A DNA stretch of 64,000 nucleotides. Source: Thermophagus sp052400625. Lineage in GTDB: Bacteria; Bacteroidota; Bacteroidia; Bacteroidales; Marinilabiliaceae. The stretch lies in the NCBI GenBank assembly GCA_052400625.1, contig JBQTGH010000013.1. One strand, 5' to 3'. How positions within the stretch are numbered: the stretch's first letter is position 1; each line of letters opens with the position of its first letter. The translations under genes and the position numbers were made by a program. The notes under the pieces were generated by a model. That model did not search any database, was not told where the DNA came from, and saw only the letters and a program-made list of their open reading frames with translations. Positions 9,449 through 18,700 of the stretch are shown piece after piece.

Positions 9449-9731
9449 CAATAGATCGTTAGATTATTAGATTTAAGATATAAGATGATTCGTATTTCGT
9501 TGAAAATCTGCATCTTATCAAAACAAACCCCTTAAATATAACCAGTTGATTCAAAGGTGTTTACAAAAGCTTAACGGACTATTGGTTAAACTTGTGTAAT
9601 AAATTGCAAACCAAATGTTTGTAACCAGGACAATATTTGTGATAAAAAATTGAATTTCAACAAAATATCAATAATCTTAAATCTATCATCTAAATATCTA
9701 TTAATATATTTGAAAATCTAACGATCTATTG
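9449..9731. repeat. MITE-like element with 16-bp perfect terminal inverted repeats
   Basis: CAATAGATCGTTAGAT at 9449-9464 is repeated as its exact complement at 9716-9731, enclosing 251 bases without coding potential. The left part continues as the interspersed repeat found at 3400 and 28031, including the ACAAAAGCTTAACGGACTAT motif. It occupies part of the 1.1-kb gap between the LacI gene and the fucose cassette. Confidence 0.65.
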
Positions 9732-9819
9732 ATAAAATATATCCGGATTTAAAACACTGGAAAAAATGCAATCTAAAAATCAATTATTTATTTTGGCTTT
9801 TGTTTATATTTTTTAATTA

Positions 9820-9900
9820 ATCATGTTATACAACATTTATTCATAGATGCAAAGCTTTGCGAAAAGCTTTGCATGCATGTATGTAGATTGTTGTATTTGT
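9820..9900 (+). promoter_or_regulatory. Nested palindrome upstream of the fucose cassette, candidate operator
   Basis: ATGCAAAGCTTT and AAAGCTTTGCAT form a perfect inverted repeat around GCGA (about 9847-9874), flanked by TACAACA and its complement GTTGTA further out. The 12-bp core GCAAAGCTTTGC (9849-9860) is itself a perfect palindrome and recurs at 15519-15530 before SusC. The rest of the gap up to 10284 has no visible gene. Confidence 0.4.
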
Positions 9901-10284
9901 ATTGATAAACAAGAACTAATAACATTGCAACTTATAGAAAGTAACCAATATATATTAAATGAACTGCACTGGAAGCTACAACATTGCATTTCCTTTGCAG
10001 GCCCTCAAATCCTAAAATTGTGAAAACTACGCTTATTTTTTATATCTGTTTTTATCAATAGTCAGTTTAAAAGAGCCTGAGCGCAATGACACAATACTTT
10101 TATTATGGGAGAGTTATAGCTTATACTATTGATTGTATAAACAATTAATTATCAGATATCAGCAAAAGTTTAACGGAGTGTTGTTTATAGAATTTCAAAG
10201 AAATTCATTTTTTGTTTCATTTCTAAGGCAAAAAGCCTGCAACGGGGAAGAGATACAGAATAAGCAAAGAAAAAAATGAACTAA

Positions 10285-11331
10285 ATGCATATAGAAAAAA
10301 GGACAGGGATCAATATACCTTCAATAATCTACGGAACCAGTTTTCTTGGGAATCTTTACCGGGAACTGACATACAAGGAAAAAATGGCCATAATGCAGGA
10401 ATGGTTTCGTGTATCGGAAGGCCCTGTAATGATTGATACTGCTGGCAAATACGGAGCAGGACTTGCGTTGGAGGTAATCGGACAGGGCTTGAAAGAGATG
10501 AATGTACAGCCAGGACAGATCACCATAAGCAATAAACTGGGATGGTACAGGGTTCCCCTAAAAAATGAGGAACCAACTTTTGAGCCGGGGATATGGGCTA
10601 ACCTGAAATATGATGCTATCCAAAAAATTAGTTATGACGGGATTTTGGAATGTTGGCAACAGGGATGCGAACTGTTGGGCGAAAAATACAAGCCGGAGTT
10701 GGTTTCTGTCCATGACCCTGATGAATATTTAACGGCTGCATCGGATGACCATGAACGAAAAGGTCGTTTTAACGACATTTTGGGCGCTTACAAGGCATTA
10801 TTTGAATTAAAAGCAACAGGAGAAGTAAAAAGTGTGGGTATCGGAGCAAAAGACTGGAGAATTATTAAAGAACTTTATGAGCACATACGGTTTGACTGGG
10901 TCATGCTGGCCAACACATTTACCATTTACAACCATCCCCTCGAGGTGCTGAAATTTATGGAAAGATTGCACACCGACGGAGTCTACATAATCAATTCAGC
11001 CATCTTCAATGCAGGATTTTTAACAGGTGGTAAGTATTTTGATTACCGGATACCGGATCGAAACAATTCTAAAGACCAACAACTGTTTGAGTGGCGGAAA
11101 AAGTTCTTTGAAGTCTGTAATCAATTTAACGTATCCCCCGGCGATGCTTGCCTGAAATTTGCCCTGGCACCTCCACAGGTTTCTGCAGTATCTCTCAATC
11201 CAAGTAAGCCCGAAAGAATATCTCTGAATAAGAAAGTTCTGGACAAAAACATCCCGGAGGCCTTTTGGGAAGTATTAACAGAGAAAGGTATCATTAAAAC
11301 CCCTTTCCCGCTTCTTCATCAATCCCTTTAA
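10285..11331 (+). CDS. Aldo/keto reductase, probable L-fucose 1-dehydrogenase
   Basis: 348 residues, cytoplasmic (no signal peptide). The aldo/keto reductase tetrad is visible: Asp and Tyr in MIDTAGKYGAG, Lys in ISNKLGW and His in SVHDPDEY. The sequence resembles the D-threo-aldose/L-fucose dehydrogenase branch of the superfamily. It would oxidise L-fucose to L-fuconolactone. The lactonase starts 12 bases after its stop, and the dehydrogenase and FucP follow, which is the expected order of a non-phosphorylating fucose pathway. Its start codon is ATG in an A-rich leader. Specificity comes from context, not from unique residues. Confidence 0.82.
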   Translation: MHIEKRTGINIPSIIYGTSFLGNLYRELTYKEKMAIMQEWFRVSEGPVMIDTAGKYGAGLALEVIGQGLKEMNVQPGQITISNKLGWYRVPLKNEEPTFEPGIWANLKYDAIQKISYDGILECWQQGCELLGEKYKPELVSVHDPDEYLTAASDDHERKGRFNDILGAYKALFELKATGEVKSVGIGAKDWRIIKELYEHIRFDWVMLANTFTIYNHPLEVLKFMERLHTDGVYIINSAIFNAGFLTGGKYFDYRIPDRNNSKDQQLFEWRKKFFEVCNQFNVSPGDACLKFALAPPQVSAVSLNPSKPERISLNKKVLDKNIPEAFWEVLTEKGIIKTPFPLLHQSL

Positions 11332-11343
11332 AATTTTCGAACA

Positions 11344-12171
11344 ATGATTATCGATTCACACCAACATTTCTGGAACTACAATCGGGAAGAATTCGATTGG
11401 ATCAACAATGATATGACGTCCATTAAAAAATCCTTCTTACCAAAAGATTTAAAAGCCACTCTTTCCGGTACCGGTGTTGAAGGGGTTGTATCTGTACAGG
11501 CCAGACAATCATTGGAAGAGACCGATTGGCTATTGCAACTCGCCGCAGAGAATGAATTCATAAAAGGTGTGGTTGGCTGGGTTCCCCTTTCTGATAAAAA
11601 CATCCCTGAAATACTCAGTCGTTCTAAGAATAACAATTCGTTGAAAGGTGTCCGGCATGTCATTCAGGGAGAACCTGATCCGCAGTTTATCCTGAAAAAG
11701 AATTTTAATAACGGAATTTCACAGTTAAAAAAATACGGACTCATTTACGACATCCTGATATTTGGCCGTCAACTACCAAATACCATCCGGTTTGTGGATC
11801 AACATCCCGACCAGCCATTTGTGCTTGACCATATTGCAAAACCAGAAATCAGGCTTAATGAGATTAAGGTTTGGAAAAAGGACATCAAAGAACTCGCCCG
11901 TCGCGAAAATGTGAGCTGCAAGTTAAGCGGAATGGTTACCGAAGCCGATTTTACCATCTGGACGGAAGATCAGCTAAAACCTTACTTCGACGTTGTATTA
12001 GAAGCCTTTGGCCCGGGGCGACTTCTTTTCGGTTCAGATTGGCCTGTTTGCCTGGTAGCCACCAGTTATAAATCGTGGCTGAAACTTGTGAAAAAATGGA
12101 TAAGCAAATTAAGCAGCCTTGAGCAGGAGCAAATACTGGGCAGGAATGCCAGGTTAATATACAATCTTTAA
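11344..12171 (+). CDS. Amidohydrolase-fold lactonase, probable L-fuconolactonase
   Basis: 275 residues, cytoplasmic. The N-terminus MIIDSHQHFWNY carries the HxH metal motif. FVLDHIAKPEI and CKLSGMV are conserved barrel strands, and LLFGSDWPVC supplies the C-terminal Asp of this metal-dependent hydrolase family (the COG3618 type, which includes L-fuconolactonase and L-rhamnonolactonase). It would hydrolyse L-fuconolactone to L-fuconate after the preceding dehydrogenase. It lies between dehydrogenase genes with 12- and 10-base gaps, so the three are almost certainly one operon. Confidence 0.85.
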   Translation: MIIDSHQHFWNYNREEFDWINNDMTSIKKSFLPKDLKATLSGTGVEGVVSVQARQSLEETDWLLQLAAENEFIKGVVGWVPLSDKNIPEILSRSKNNNSLKGVRHVIQGEPDPQFILKKNFNNGISQLKKYGLIYDILIFGRQLPNTIRFVDQHPDQPFVLDHIAKPEIRLNEIKVWKKDIKELARRENVSCKLSGMVTEADFTIWTEDQLKPYFDVVLEAFGPGRLLFGSDWPVCLVATSYKSWLKLVKKWISKLSSLEQEQILGRNARLIYNL

Positions 12172-12181
12172 AACAATAACA

Positions 12182-13198
12182 ATGCGGACGATTGAGATAT
12201 TGAACCCCGGTGTTATGCGAATGACTGAAAGAGAGAAGCCACAACCGGAAGAGGGAGAAATTTTGCTGAAAATTAAGTATGTCGGATTTTGTGGTTCTGA
12301 TTTGAGTACCTTTTCAGGAAAGAACCCGCTGGTGAGTTACCCGAGAATCCCGGGGCACGAAATATCTGCAGTAATTGAGGAAACCGGCAACAGTGTTCCT
12401 GAAAAATTTAAACCCGGCCAATCTGCAACAGTAATTCCCTATACGAACTGCGGTCATTGTTCTGCCTGCAAACAAAAAAAATACAACGCCTGTCGCTACA
12501 ATCAGACACTGGGGGTTCAAAGGGACGGAGCAATGACTGAATACATTTCCCTCCCATGGCAAAAAGTAATAGTAGAGCAGGAACTCTCCGGTATTCAACT
12601 TGCTTTAGTTGAACCATTAACTGTTGGATTTCATGCAGTTGACAACATTGGCATCACCGATATTGATACAGTAGTTGTATTTGGGTGCGGAATGATTGGA
12701 AGCGGGGCAATTTTGCGGGCTCATTTGCGGGGTGCAACAGTAATTGCCGTCGATATTGATGACTCCAAACTGGAAGTAGCAAGGAAATTGGGTGCAAAAT
12801 TCCAGATTAACACCAAAACACAAAATATCCATAAAGAGCTCAACAAAATTACTGAAGAAAACGGGCCTTCAGTCGCTATTGAAGCTGCCGGAAATCCGGT
12901 TACATACAAATCGGCCATTGAGGAAGTAGGTTTTGCCGGTCGTGTGGTATGCATTGGTTATGCAAAAGAGGATATTCTCTCTCCTACCAAATTGTGGGTA
13001 CAAAAAGAATTGGAAATCAGAGGCTCAAGAAATGCCAACCCGGCAGACTTCGATGCGGTCATTAAATTCTTAAAAAATTCAAGTCTGGATGAACGAATCC
13101 TGATTTCAAAGATAATCGACATACAAGATGCCCCTGAAGCTATGAAACAATGGGCGGAAAACCCGGGGAAAATTTTAAAAATATTAGTTCAATTTTAG
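12182..13198 (+). CDS. Zinc-dependent medium-chain alcohol dehydrogenase
   Basis: 338 residues. Catalytic-zinc region: GFCGSDLSTF and PGHEISAVIE. The structural-zinc lobe has four cysteines in NCGHCSACKQKKYNACRYN. The cofactor-binding Rossmann motif is VVVFGCGMIGSG, followed by an acidic residue (AVDIDD) that suggests NAD. In this operon it could oxidise a later intermediate such as 2-keto-3-deoxy-L-fuconate, or L-fucose/L-galactose itself. In known pathways the keto-deoxy-fuconate step is usually done by a short-chain dehydrogenase, so the assignment is tentative. No L-fuconate dehydratase or final aldolase/hydrolase is encoded in the window. Confidence 0.85.
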   Translation: MRTIEILNPGVMRMTEREKPQPEEGEILLKIKYVGFCGSDLSTFSGKNPLVSYPRIPGHEISAVIEETGNSVPEKFKPGQSATVIPYTNCGHCSACKQKKYNACRYNQTLGVQRDGAMTEYISLPWQKVIVEQELSGIQLALVEPLTVGFHAVDNIGITDIDTVVVFGCGMIGSGAILRAHLRGATVIAVDIDDSKLEVARKLGAKFQINTKTQNIHKELNKITEENGPSVAIEAAGNPVTYKSAIEEVGFAGRVVCIGYAKEDILSPTKLWVQKELEIRGSRNANPADFDAVIKFLKNSSLDERILISKIIDIQDAPEAMKQWAENPGKILKILVQF

Positions 13199-13204
13199 AA
13201 AAAT

Positions 13205-13228
13205 ATGAAACAAGCCGGGCACGGATAA
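13205..13228 (+). repeat. Short MKRAW-like mini-leader (MKQAGHG)
   Basis: ATGAAACAAGCCGGGCACGG followed by ATAA encodes MKQAGHG then a stop, 7 bases after the dehydrogenase stop. It resembles the shortened copy MKRAPGNRG at 53431. Sequence similarity is limited, so membership of the repeat family is uncertain. Confidence 0.35.
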
Positions 13229-13421
13229 TCATATTGGATTTTTAGATTTTTAGATATAAGTAATCGACAGGCAGAAGTTTGCCAGGCAGAAGGCAGAAGT
13301 GTTAAATTTTGCAGATAAGAATTTTACCGTTAGTATCGAAAAGTGGCCTGATAAGTAAAAACCCAACTCCGCAAAACAAATGATTGATATAGAGTGTTTT
13401 GTAATTTGAGTTAGATATAAG

Positions 13422-13514
13422 ATGAAAAAGGCATAGCAAACGTTACCACAACAAAAACAAGTATAAATTCATGCATGCGTTTTCCATCAGACTAATAACT
13501 TAGACTAATTTTGT
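13422..13514 (+). repeat. MKRAW leader repeat, copy C, upstream of fucP
   Basis: Starts ATGAAAAAGGCATAGCAAAC and ends at the fucP start codon. In the peptide frame it reads MKKA, stop, QTLPQQKQV, stop: TAG replaces the usual Trp codon TGG. The outer stem (13422-13435 with 13474-13487) keeps pairing although several bases differ from other copies; AAAA/TTTT replaces AACG/GAGTT-type pairing. The preceding part of the 315-base gap has another AT-rich TTTTTAGATATAAG fragment near 13240. Confidence 0.65.
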
Positions 13515-14810
13515 ATGAAAAGTACCATCCCTGTTGTTGAAAAAAAATATCTGGTTTCTTTCATTTTGGTTACCAGCCTGTTTGCCCTATGGGGGTTTGC
13601 CAATGACATAACAAATCCTCTTGTGGCTGCTTTTGCTACGGTAATGGAAATATCAAACGCCAAAGCCGCATTGGTACAATTCGCATTTTACGGAGGATAT
13701 GCAACAATGGCCATACCGGCTGCCCTATTCATTAAAAAATTCAGCTACAAGAATGGAATTCTTTTGGGACTCGCCTTTTACGCCACCGGTGCATTATTGT
13801 TTTATCCTGCCGCCAGGTTTGAATTGTTCGGCTTTTTTTTAGTATCGTTATACATCCTTACTTTTGGTCTGGCCTTTCTCGAAACAACAGCAAATCCTTA
13901 CATTCTGGCCATGGGAAAAGAAGAAACGGCAACCCGCCGTTTAAATCTGGCCCAGGCATTCAACCCCATAGGTTCACTGCTCGGTATGTTTGTAGCCTCA
14001 AAATATATTCTGGCCTCACTACAATCTGATATTCGCAATGAAAAGGGTGAATTGATTTTTTCAACATTAAGCCAGATAGAAAAAATGACCATAAGAACAC
14101 ATGACCTGGCTATAATTCGAAATCCCTATTTAATATTAGGTGGCGTAGTAATAGTAATGTTTTTCCTGATTCTGATCTATAAAATGCCGGTATGGGAAAG
14201 AACTGAACGCAAAATTCAGGTAAAAGAACCGATGAGACGTCTGCTCAGAAACAAAGTTTACAGAGAAGGCGTAATTGCACAGCTGTTCTATGTTGCAGCA
14301 CAAATTATGTGCTGGACATTCATCATTCAATATGCAGAAAACCTGGGCATTGATAAGTCAACAGCCCAGAACTACAATATTGCAGCCATGGTAATGTTTT
14401 TGACCAGCCGCTTCATCAGTACTTTTCTGATGAAATATATAAATCCCAACAAACTCCTTACACTCTTTGCCATTGGAGGAATGACTACCACCGCGGGTAC
14501 AATTCTGATACAAGGAATGCCTGGCCTCTATTGCCTTGTTGCCACTTCTGCATTCATGTCACTCATGTTTCCCACCATCTATGGTATTGCTTTAAAAGGA
14601 ATTGGAACAGATGCTACTTTGGGCTCCGCCGGTCTGGTGATGGCCATTGTAGGCGGTGCACTGATGCCCCCAATCCAGGGAAGTATTATTGACCTGGAAA
14701 GCGTTGGCGGATATCCGGCTGTTAATCTGTCCTTTATTCTGCCTTTTATTTGCTTTTTAATAGTAGCCATTTACGGATATCGAAGCCGTATACTAAGGGT
14801 GCCTGCGTAA
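13515..14810 (+). CDS. fucP: L-fucose:H+ symporter FucP-type permease
   Basis: 431 residues, inner membrane, about 12 hydrophobic segments. FHS-family (FucP) marks of the major facilitator superfamily are clear: LWGFANDITNPLVAAF in the first helix region, FAFYGGYATMAIPAAL in the second and FLETTANPYILAMG in the fourth, where the E. coli protein has an essential Glu. It would bring L-fucose (or a close analogue such as L-galactose) into the cytoplasm for the oxidation genes just upstream. It has its own leader repeat and a terminator after it. Some Bacteroidetes members of this family carry glucose/galactose (GluP), so the substrate call depends on the neighbours. Confidence 0.87.
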   Translation: MKSTIPVVEKKYLVSFILVTSLFALWGFANDITNPLVAAFATVMEISNAKAALVQFAFYGGYATMAIPAALFIKKFSYKNGILLGLAFYATGALLFYPAARFELFGFFLVSLYILTFGLAFLETTANPYILAMGKEETATRRLNLAQAFNPIGSLLGMFVASKYILASLQSDIRNEKGELIFSTLSQIEKMTIRTHDLAIIRNPYLILGGVVIVMFFLILIYKMPVWERTERKIQVKEPMRRLLRNKVYREGVIAQLFYVAAQIMCWTFIIQYAENLGIDKSTAQNYNIAAMVMFLTSRFISTFLMKYINPNKLLTLFAIGGMTTTAGTILIQGMPGLYCLVATSAFMSLMFPTIYGIALKGIGTDATLGSAGLVMAIVGGALMPPIQGSIIDLESVGGYPAVNLSFILPFICFLIVAIYGYRSRILRVPA

Positions 14811-14826
14811 CCTTTGAACCTTAAGA

Positions 14827-14853
14827 TTTTTGCGAGTTTATAGACACGCACTA
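14827..14853 (+). repeat. Tail fragment of the palindromic GTGTCTGT element
   Basis: TTTTTGCGAGTTTATAGACA then CGCACTA. The same string, reversed, occurs at 51824 and, with small changes, at the outer end of the inverted copy near 22748. Confidence 0.55.
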
Positions 14854-14872
14854 CTTAGGCGCTTAGGACAGT

Positions 14873-14909
14873 AAACTAACCAACATGTTGTTTAAGTTGG
14901 TTGGTGTTT
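14873..14909 (+). terminator. Hairpin terminator after fucP
   Basis: AAACTAACCAAC (14873-14884) pairs with GTTGGTTGGTGTTT (14896-14909) and is followed by T-rich sequence. A second hairpin, TTTTTTCAGG/CCTGAAAAAA, lies at 14954-14978. Confidence 0.65.
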
Positions 14910-15068
14910 TGATAGTTACATATTTGCACTGACCTAAATCCTCTGAAAGAGCTTTTTTTCAGGCTTGTCCTGAAAAAACGCAGTGTCTTACCCCTGAGAT
15001 TCGTGTTTTTTTGGCAAAATATTTTCTAAGTGGCTATAAATAAATGGCTGTGCCATCTATTATTTTGG

Positions 15069-15183
15069 GTCCACGAATTGCACGAATTGAAAATCTGTAA
15101 AACAGCTTTTTTAAAAACGGCGTTGCCGTTTAAAGTCGCACTTTGTGCGACTAAAATTCGTGTAATTCGTACAATTCGTGGAC
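15069..15183. repeat. Structured palindromic element, three stems
   Basis: GTCCACGAATTG (15069-15080) and CAATTCGTGGAC (15172-15183) are perfect complements, extended inward by CACGAATT and AATTCGTA-type pairing. Inside are two further perfect hairpins: AAACGGC-GTT-GCCGTTT (15115-15131) and GTCGCAC-TTT-GTGCGAC (15135-15151). No coding potential. It lies mid-way in the 923-base gap before SusC and could be a MITE or a folded RNA. Confidence 0.7.
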
Positions 15184-15517
15184 AAAAAAAATATTGCGTG
15201 GCAATTTGATCATTCTTTTTAACTTTAAAACTTATTGGGTACTGGCTCGTCCAGGTTAGGGATGAATAATTTTCGAACGAACGTAACAAATATAATTTTA
15301 CAATCTCCGCTAAACTTTTACGGATGTTTGGTAATTAATTGTTAACACGGTTAATAACACAAACTACAACTCACTAATAATAAAACTTTGCGTCATTGCG
15401 TCTTTGCGTTTAGGCTTTTTTACTGACTATTCCACCTTCATAGTTTCCCCAATTGTCTTCCCATCTCAGAAATTGTTAAAATTTAAAAAAACATGTTTTA
15501 CAGCATGTTTTTTTGAT

Positions 15518-15531
15518 CGCAAAGCTTTGCG
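15518..15531 (+). promoter_or_regulatory. Perfect 14-bp palindrome upstream of SusC, candidate operator
   Basis: CGCAAAGCTTTGCG. Its 12-bp core is identical to the site at 9849-9860 upstream of the fucose cassette. A weaker half-copy, GCGCAATCCTTTGCG, overlaps it immediately downstream. LacI-family operators are palindromes of this size, although the usual central CG is GC here. Confidence 0.4.
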
Positions 15532-15565
15532 CAATCCTTTGCGTTAAACATCAAAAAATCAGGTT

Positions 15566-15596
15566 TTTGCATTTAATTCAAAAGTTTGGATATTTG
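15566..15596 (+). promoter_or_regulatory. Possible Bacteroidetes-type promoter for susC
   Basis: TTTG at 15566-15569 and TATTTG at 15591-15596 are spaced by 21 bases. This approximates the Bacteroidetes -33 TTTG / -7 TAnnTTTG pattern, but the -7 box lacks the two-base spacer. The candidate palindrome lies just upstream. Confidence 0.28.
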
Positions 15597-15642
15597 AAAA
15601 TGATTCAATCATTAACATTAATTTTTAAAAATTAAGATACCT

Positions 15643-15720
15643 ATGAAAAAATTCTTTATGCTGATTAACCTGATGTTGATAACCCGTATCAAACAAGAAC
15701 AAATTCAGTGTTTTAACTAA
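15643..15720 (+). CDS. Small ORF (25 aa) between promoter region and susC
   Basis: ATG to TAA, peptide starting MKKFFMLINLMLITRIKQEQ and ending IQCFN, with the stop 14 bases before the SusC start codon. The first half looks like a signal-peptide start (basic then hydrophobic), as in SusC proteins. It may be a remnant of an older SusC N-terminus, a leader peptide, or chance. No homologue recognised. Confidence 0.3.
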   Translation: MKKFFMLINLMLITRIKQEQIQCFN

Positions 15721-15734
15721 AATCCAGAATTAAA

Positions 15735-18700
15735 ATGAAAAATAAAATTATTAATCTGTGTAAAGAGAAATGTTTTCTCAGAAGTTTATCATTTCTCATG
15801 CTAATATTAGTTAGCAGTAGTGCCTTTTCCCAGAATATGAGAACTATAAGCGGGAAGGTACTTGATGAACAACAAGACCCTGTTCCGGGTGCAACTGTTA
15901 TGGTGAAAGGAAATTCTGATTATGGTACCATAACAGACTCTGATGGAGAATTCTCTATAAACATCCCGGCGGAAGAGAATGTTCTTGTCATCTCCTTTAT
16001 CGGGATGAAAACTCAGGAAGTAGATGTTAGCAACACAAGCAGCATTACTATTATATTGGAAAGCGAAATTGTACATTTGGCAGAAACGGTAGTCGTTGGT
16101 TACGGGATACAAAAGAAAGAAACATTAACAGGCTCGATTGCTAATATATCGGGTGACGACATAAGAAAGAGCCCTGAAGCAAATGTCACAGCCTCCCTCC
16201 AGGGTAAACTTCCGGGATTAACGATTAATCAACGAACAGGCGAACCGGGAAGTGAAGAGCTGGAAATATTGATCCGTGGAAACGGCACTTTTAGAGATAA
16301 CTCTCCTCTTATTATTGTTGATGGCGTTGAGCGAAGTAATATGAGCAGGTTAAATCCGGACGATATAGAAAGTATCTCTGTACTGAAAGATGCATCAGCC
16401 GCTATTTACGGTGCTCGGGCAGCAAATGGAGTGATTATTATAACATCAAAATCGGGAAAAGAAGGAAAACCTGAGTTTAATTTTTCCTACAATTATGCTT
16501 TTCAAAGCCCGACACAAATTCCGGAAATGCTGGATGCAGCCACTTTTGCAGAAGCATATAATGAAGGAGACTGGTACAGGCAAGGCAGACCGGATGAATA
16601 CATTCCTTTTTATTCTGAGAATGCTATTCAAAAATATCGCGATGGTTCCGATCCGGTTTTATATCCCAATACTGACTGGGTTGATGTAACGATGAGATCT
16701 TATGCGCCCCAGCAACGTACTAATTTGCAAGTCACAGGGGGAAGTGATAAAGTTACATATTTACTTTCTTTTGAAATAATGGACCAGGAAGGGATTATGA
16801 AAAATAATCCCACGCATTATCGCCAATATAACTTACGTTCAAATATTAATGTCAATTTGACTGAAAATTTCAGTTTGGGTGCCAATATTTATGCTATATT
16901 AAACGACAGAGAGTATCCCTCAACATATGCAGATAACCCTGATAATGATTATTGGGTTGACTTCTATAATATATTACAAGCAAATCCCACCTTACCTGCA
17001 CGCTATCCCAATGGATTAATTGCTCCCGGCAGGTTACAGGAAAACCCACTTTTATTAGATCGAAGAGGATATTACAAGGTTGAAGATCGCCCCGTATATT
17101 CCACATTTAAAGGGACGTATAAAGTACCTTTTGTGGAAGGATTAAAAATTGATGCCTCATTCAATTATGATCTCAGCCATCAGTTCTCAAAAAGATGGAG
17201 TACCCCCTATTATTACCATGAATACAATGTAAACACCGATGAATATGAAAAAAAATGGGCCACTAATGAACCAACAGCAGAACTGACAGATACGTACAAT
17301 AGATGGACTACCATGCTATATAATTACAAAATTGTATACGACAGAGACTTTGGTAAACATCATGTAGGCGCTATGGTCGGCCAGGAGCAACAAAAGAGTA
17401 CCTGGAATTATACCCAGGCTTACAGAAAAAATTTTGTAAGTTCCGCCATAGATCAAATAAATGTAGGAAGTTCCGCAGCGGAAGATAAAAATAATGGAGG
17501 TTCTGCTTCAAGTGATGCCTATAATAATTATTTCGGGCGATTTAATTACAATTTTGAATCTAAATATCTTTTTGAATTTATCTTTAGATATGATGGTTCC
17601 CAAAAATTTCCCGAAGGTAAAAGATATGGTTTTTTCCCAGGTTTTTCAGTGGGATGGCGCCTTTCTGAAGAAGATTTTATGAAAAATAATCTTCCTTTCG
17701 TAAACAATCTGAAACTTAGATTATCTCATGGGATAATTGGGAATGATCGTGTTGACTCCTATCAGCATTTACAATCTTTCTCATTTGGAGGTAACTACGT
17801 TTTTGGCACGAGTGATGCGGCAGGCATTTATGCTAACACTATGCCCAATCCTAATATCACCTGGGAAGAAAGTAAAAAAACCGATGTGGGATTAGAAGCT
17901 ACTTTATGGAAAGGTTTGTTTGGAATGGATTTAACCCTTTGGAAGGAAAAAAGATCTAATATTTTAACGCAAAGAAACCTTTCAGTTCCAAAAATATACG
18001 GTTTCCCCGCTTTGCCCGATGAAAACATAGGGGAAGTTGATAATCATGGATTTGAGCTTGATTTAAGCCATAGAAATTCTGTTGGAGAACTGAATTATAA
18101 TATTTCCGGAAACATTGCATTCTCAAGAAGTGAAATTGTTTATATGGATGAAGTTCCCCACGCCGAGCCCTACCAAAATCTTACAGGCCATCCTGTTGGA
18201 GCAGGTCTGTACTATAAGGCCGATGGTATTTTTAATACGCAGGAAGAACTGGACGCTTATCCACATGCGTCGGGAACACAGGTCGGAGATATCAAAATAG
18301 TGGATTTAAATGACGATGGAGAAATTAATGCAGAAGACCAATACAGATTCGATTATTCTGCAACGCCTGAATATGTATTTGGATTGAATATGGGAATGCA
18401 ATATAAAAATTTCGATCTAAGTTTATTCTTCCAGGGGCAAACCAATGCTTATAACTACGACGGCACTTTTGCAAAGCTGGGGAACTCATCTTTTGACAAT
18501 GCTGTTGTTGATAGAGCTAAAGACCGATGGAACACAGAGAATACTGATGGAACAATGCCCAGAGCGGATGATTTTCAACCCGGAAATTCCACTTTCTATT
18601 TATTTGACGCCACATTTGTCAGGCTCAAAACCATGGAAATGGGATATTCCCTGCCTGAAAGCATCATTTCCAAACTCCGCTTAACCGATTGCCGGCTTTA

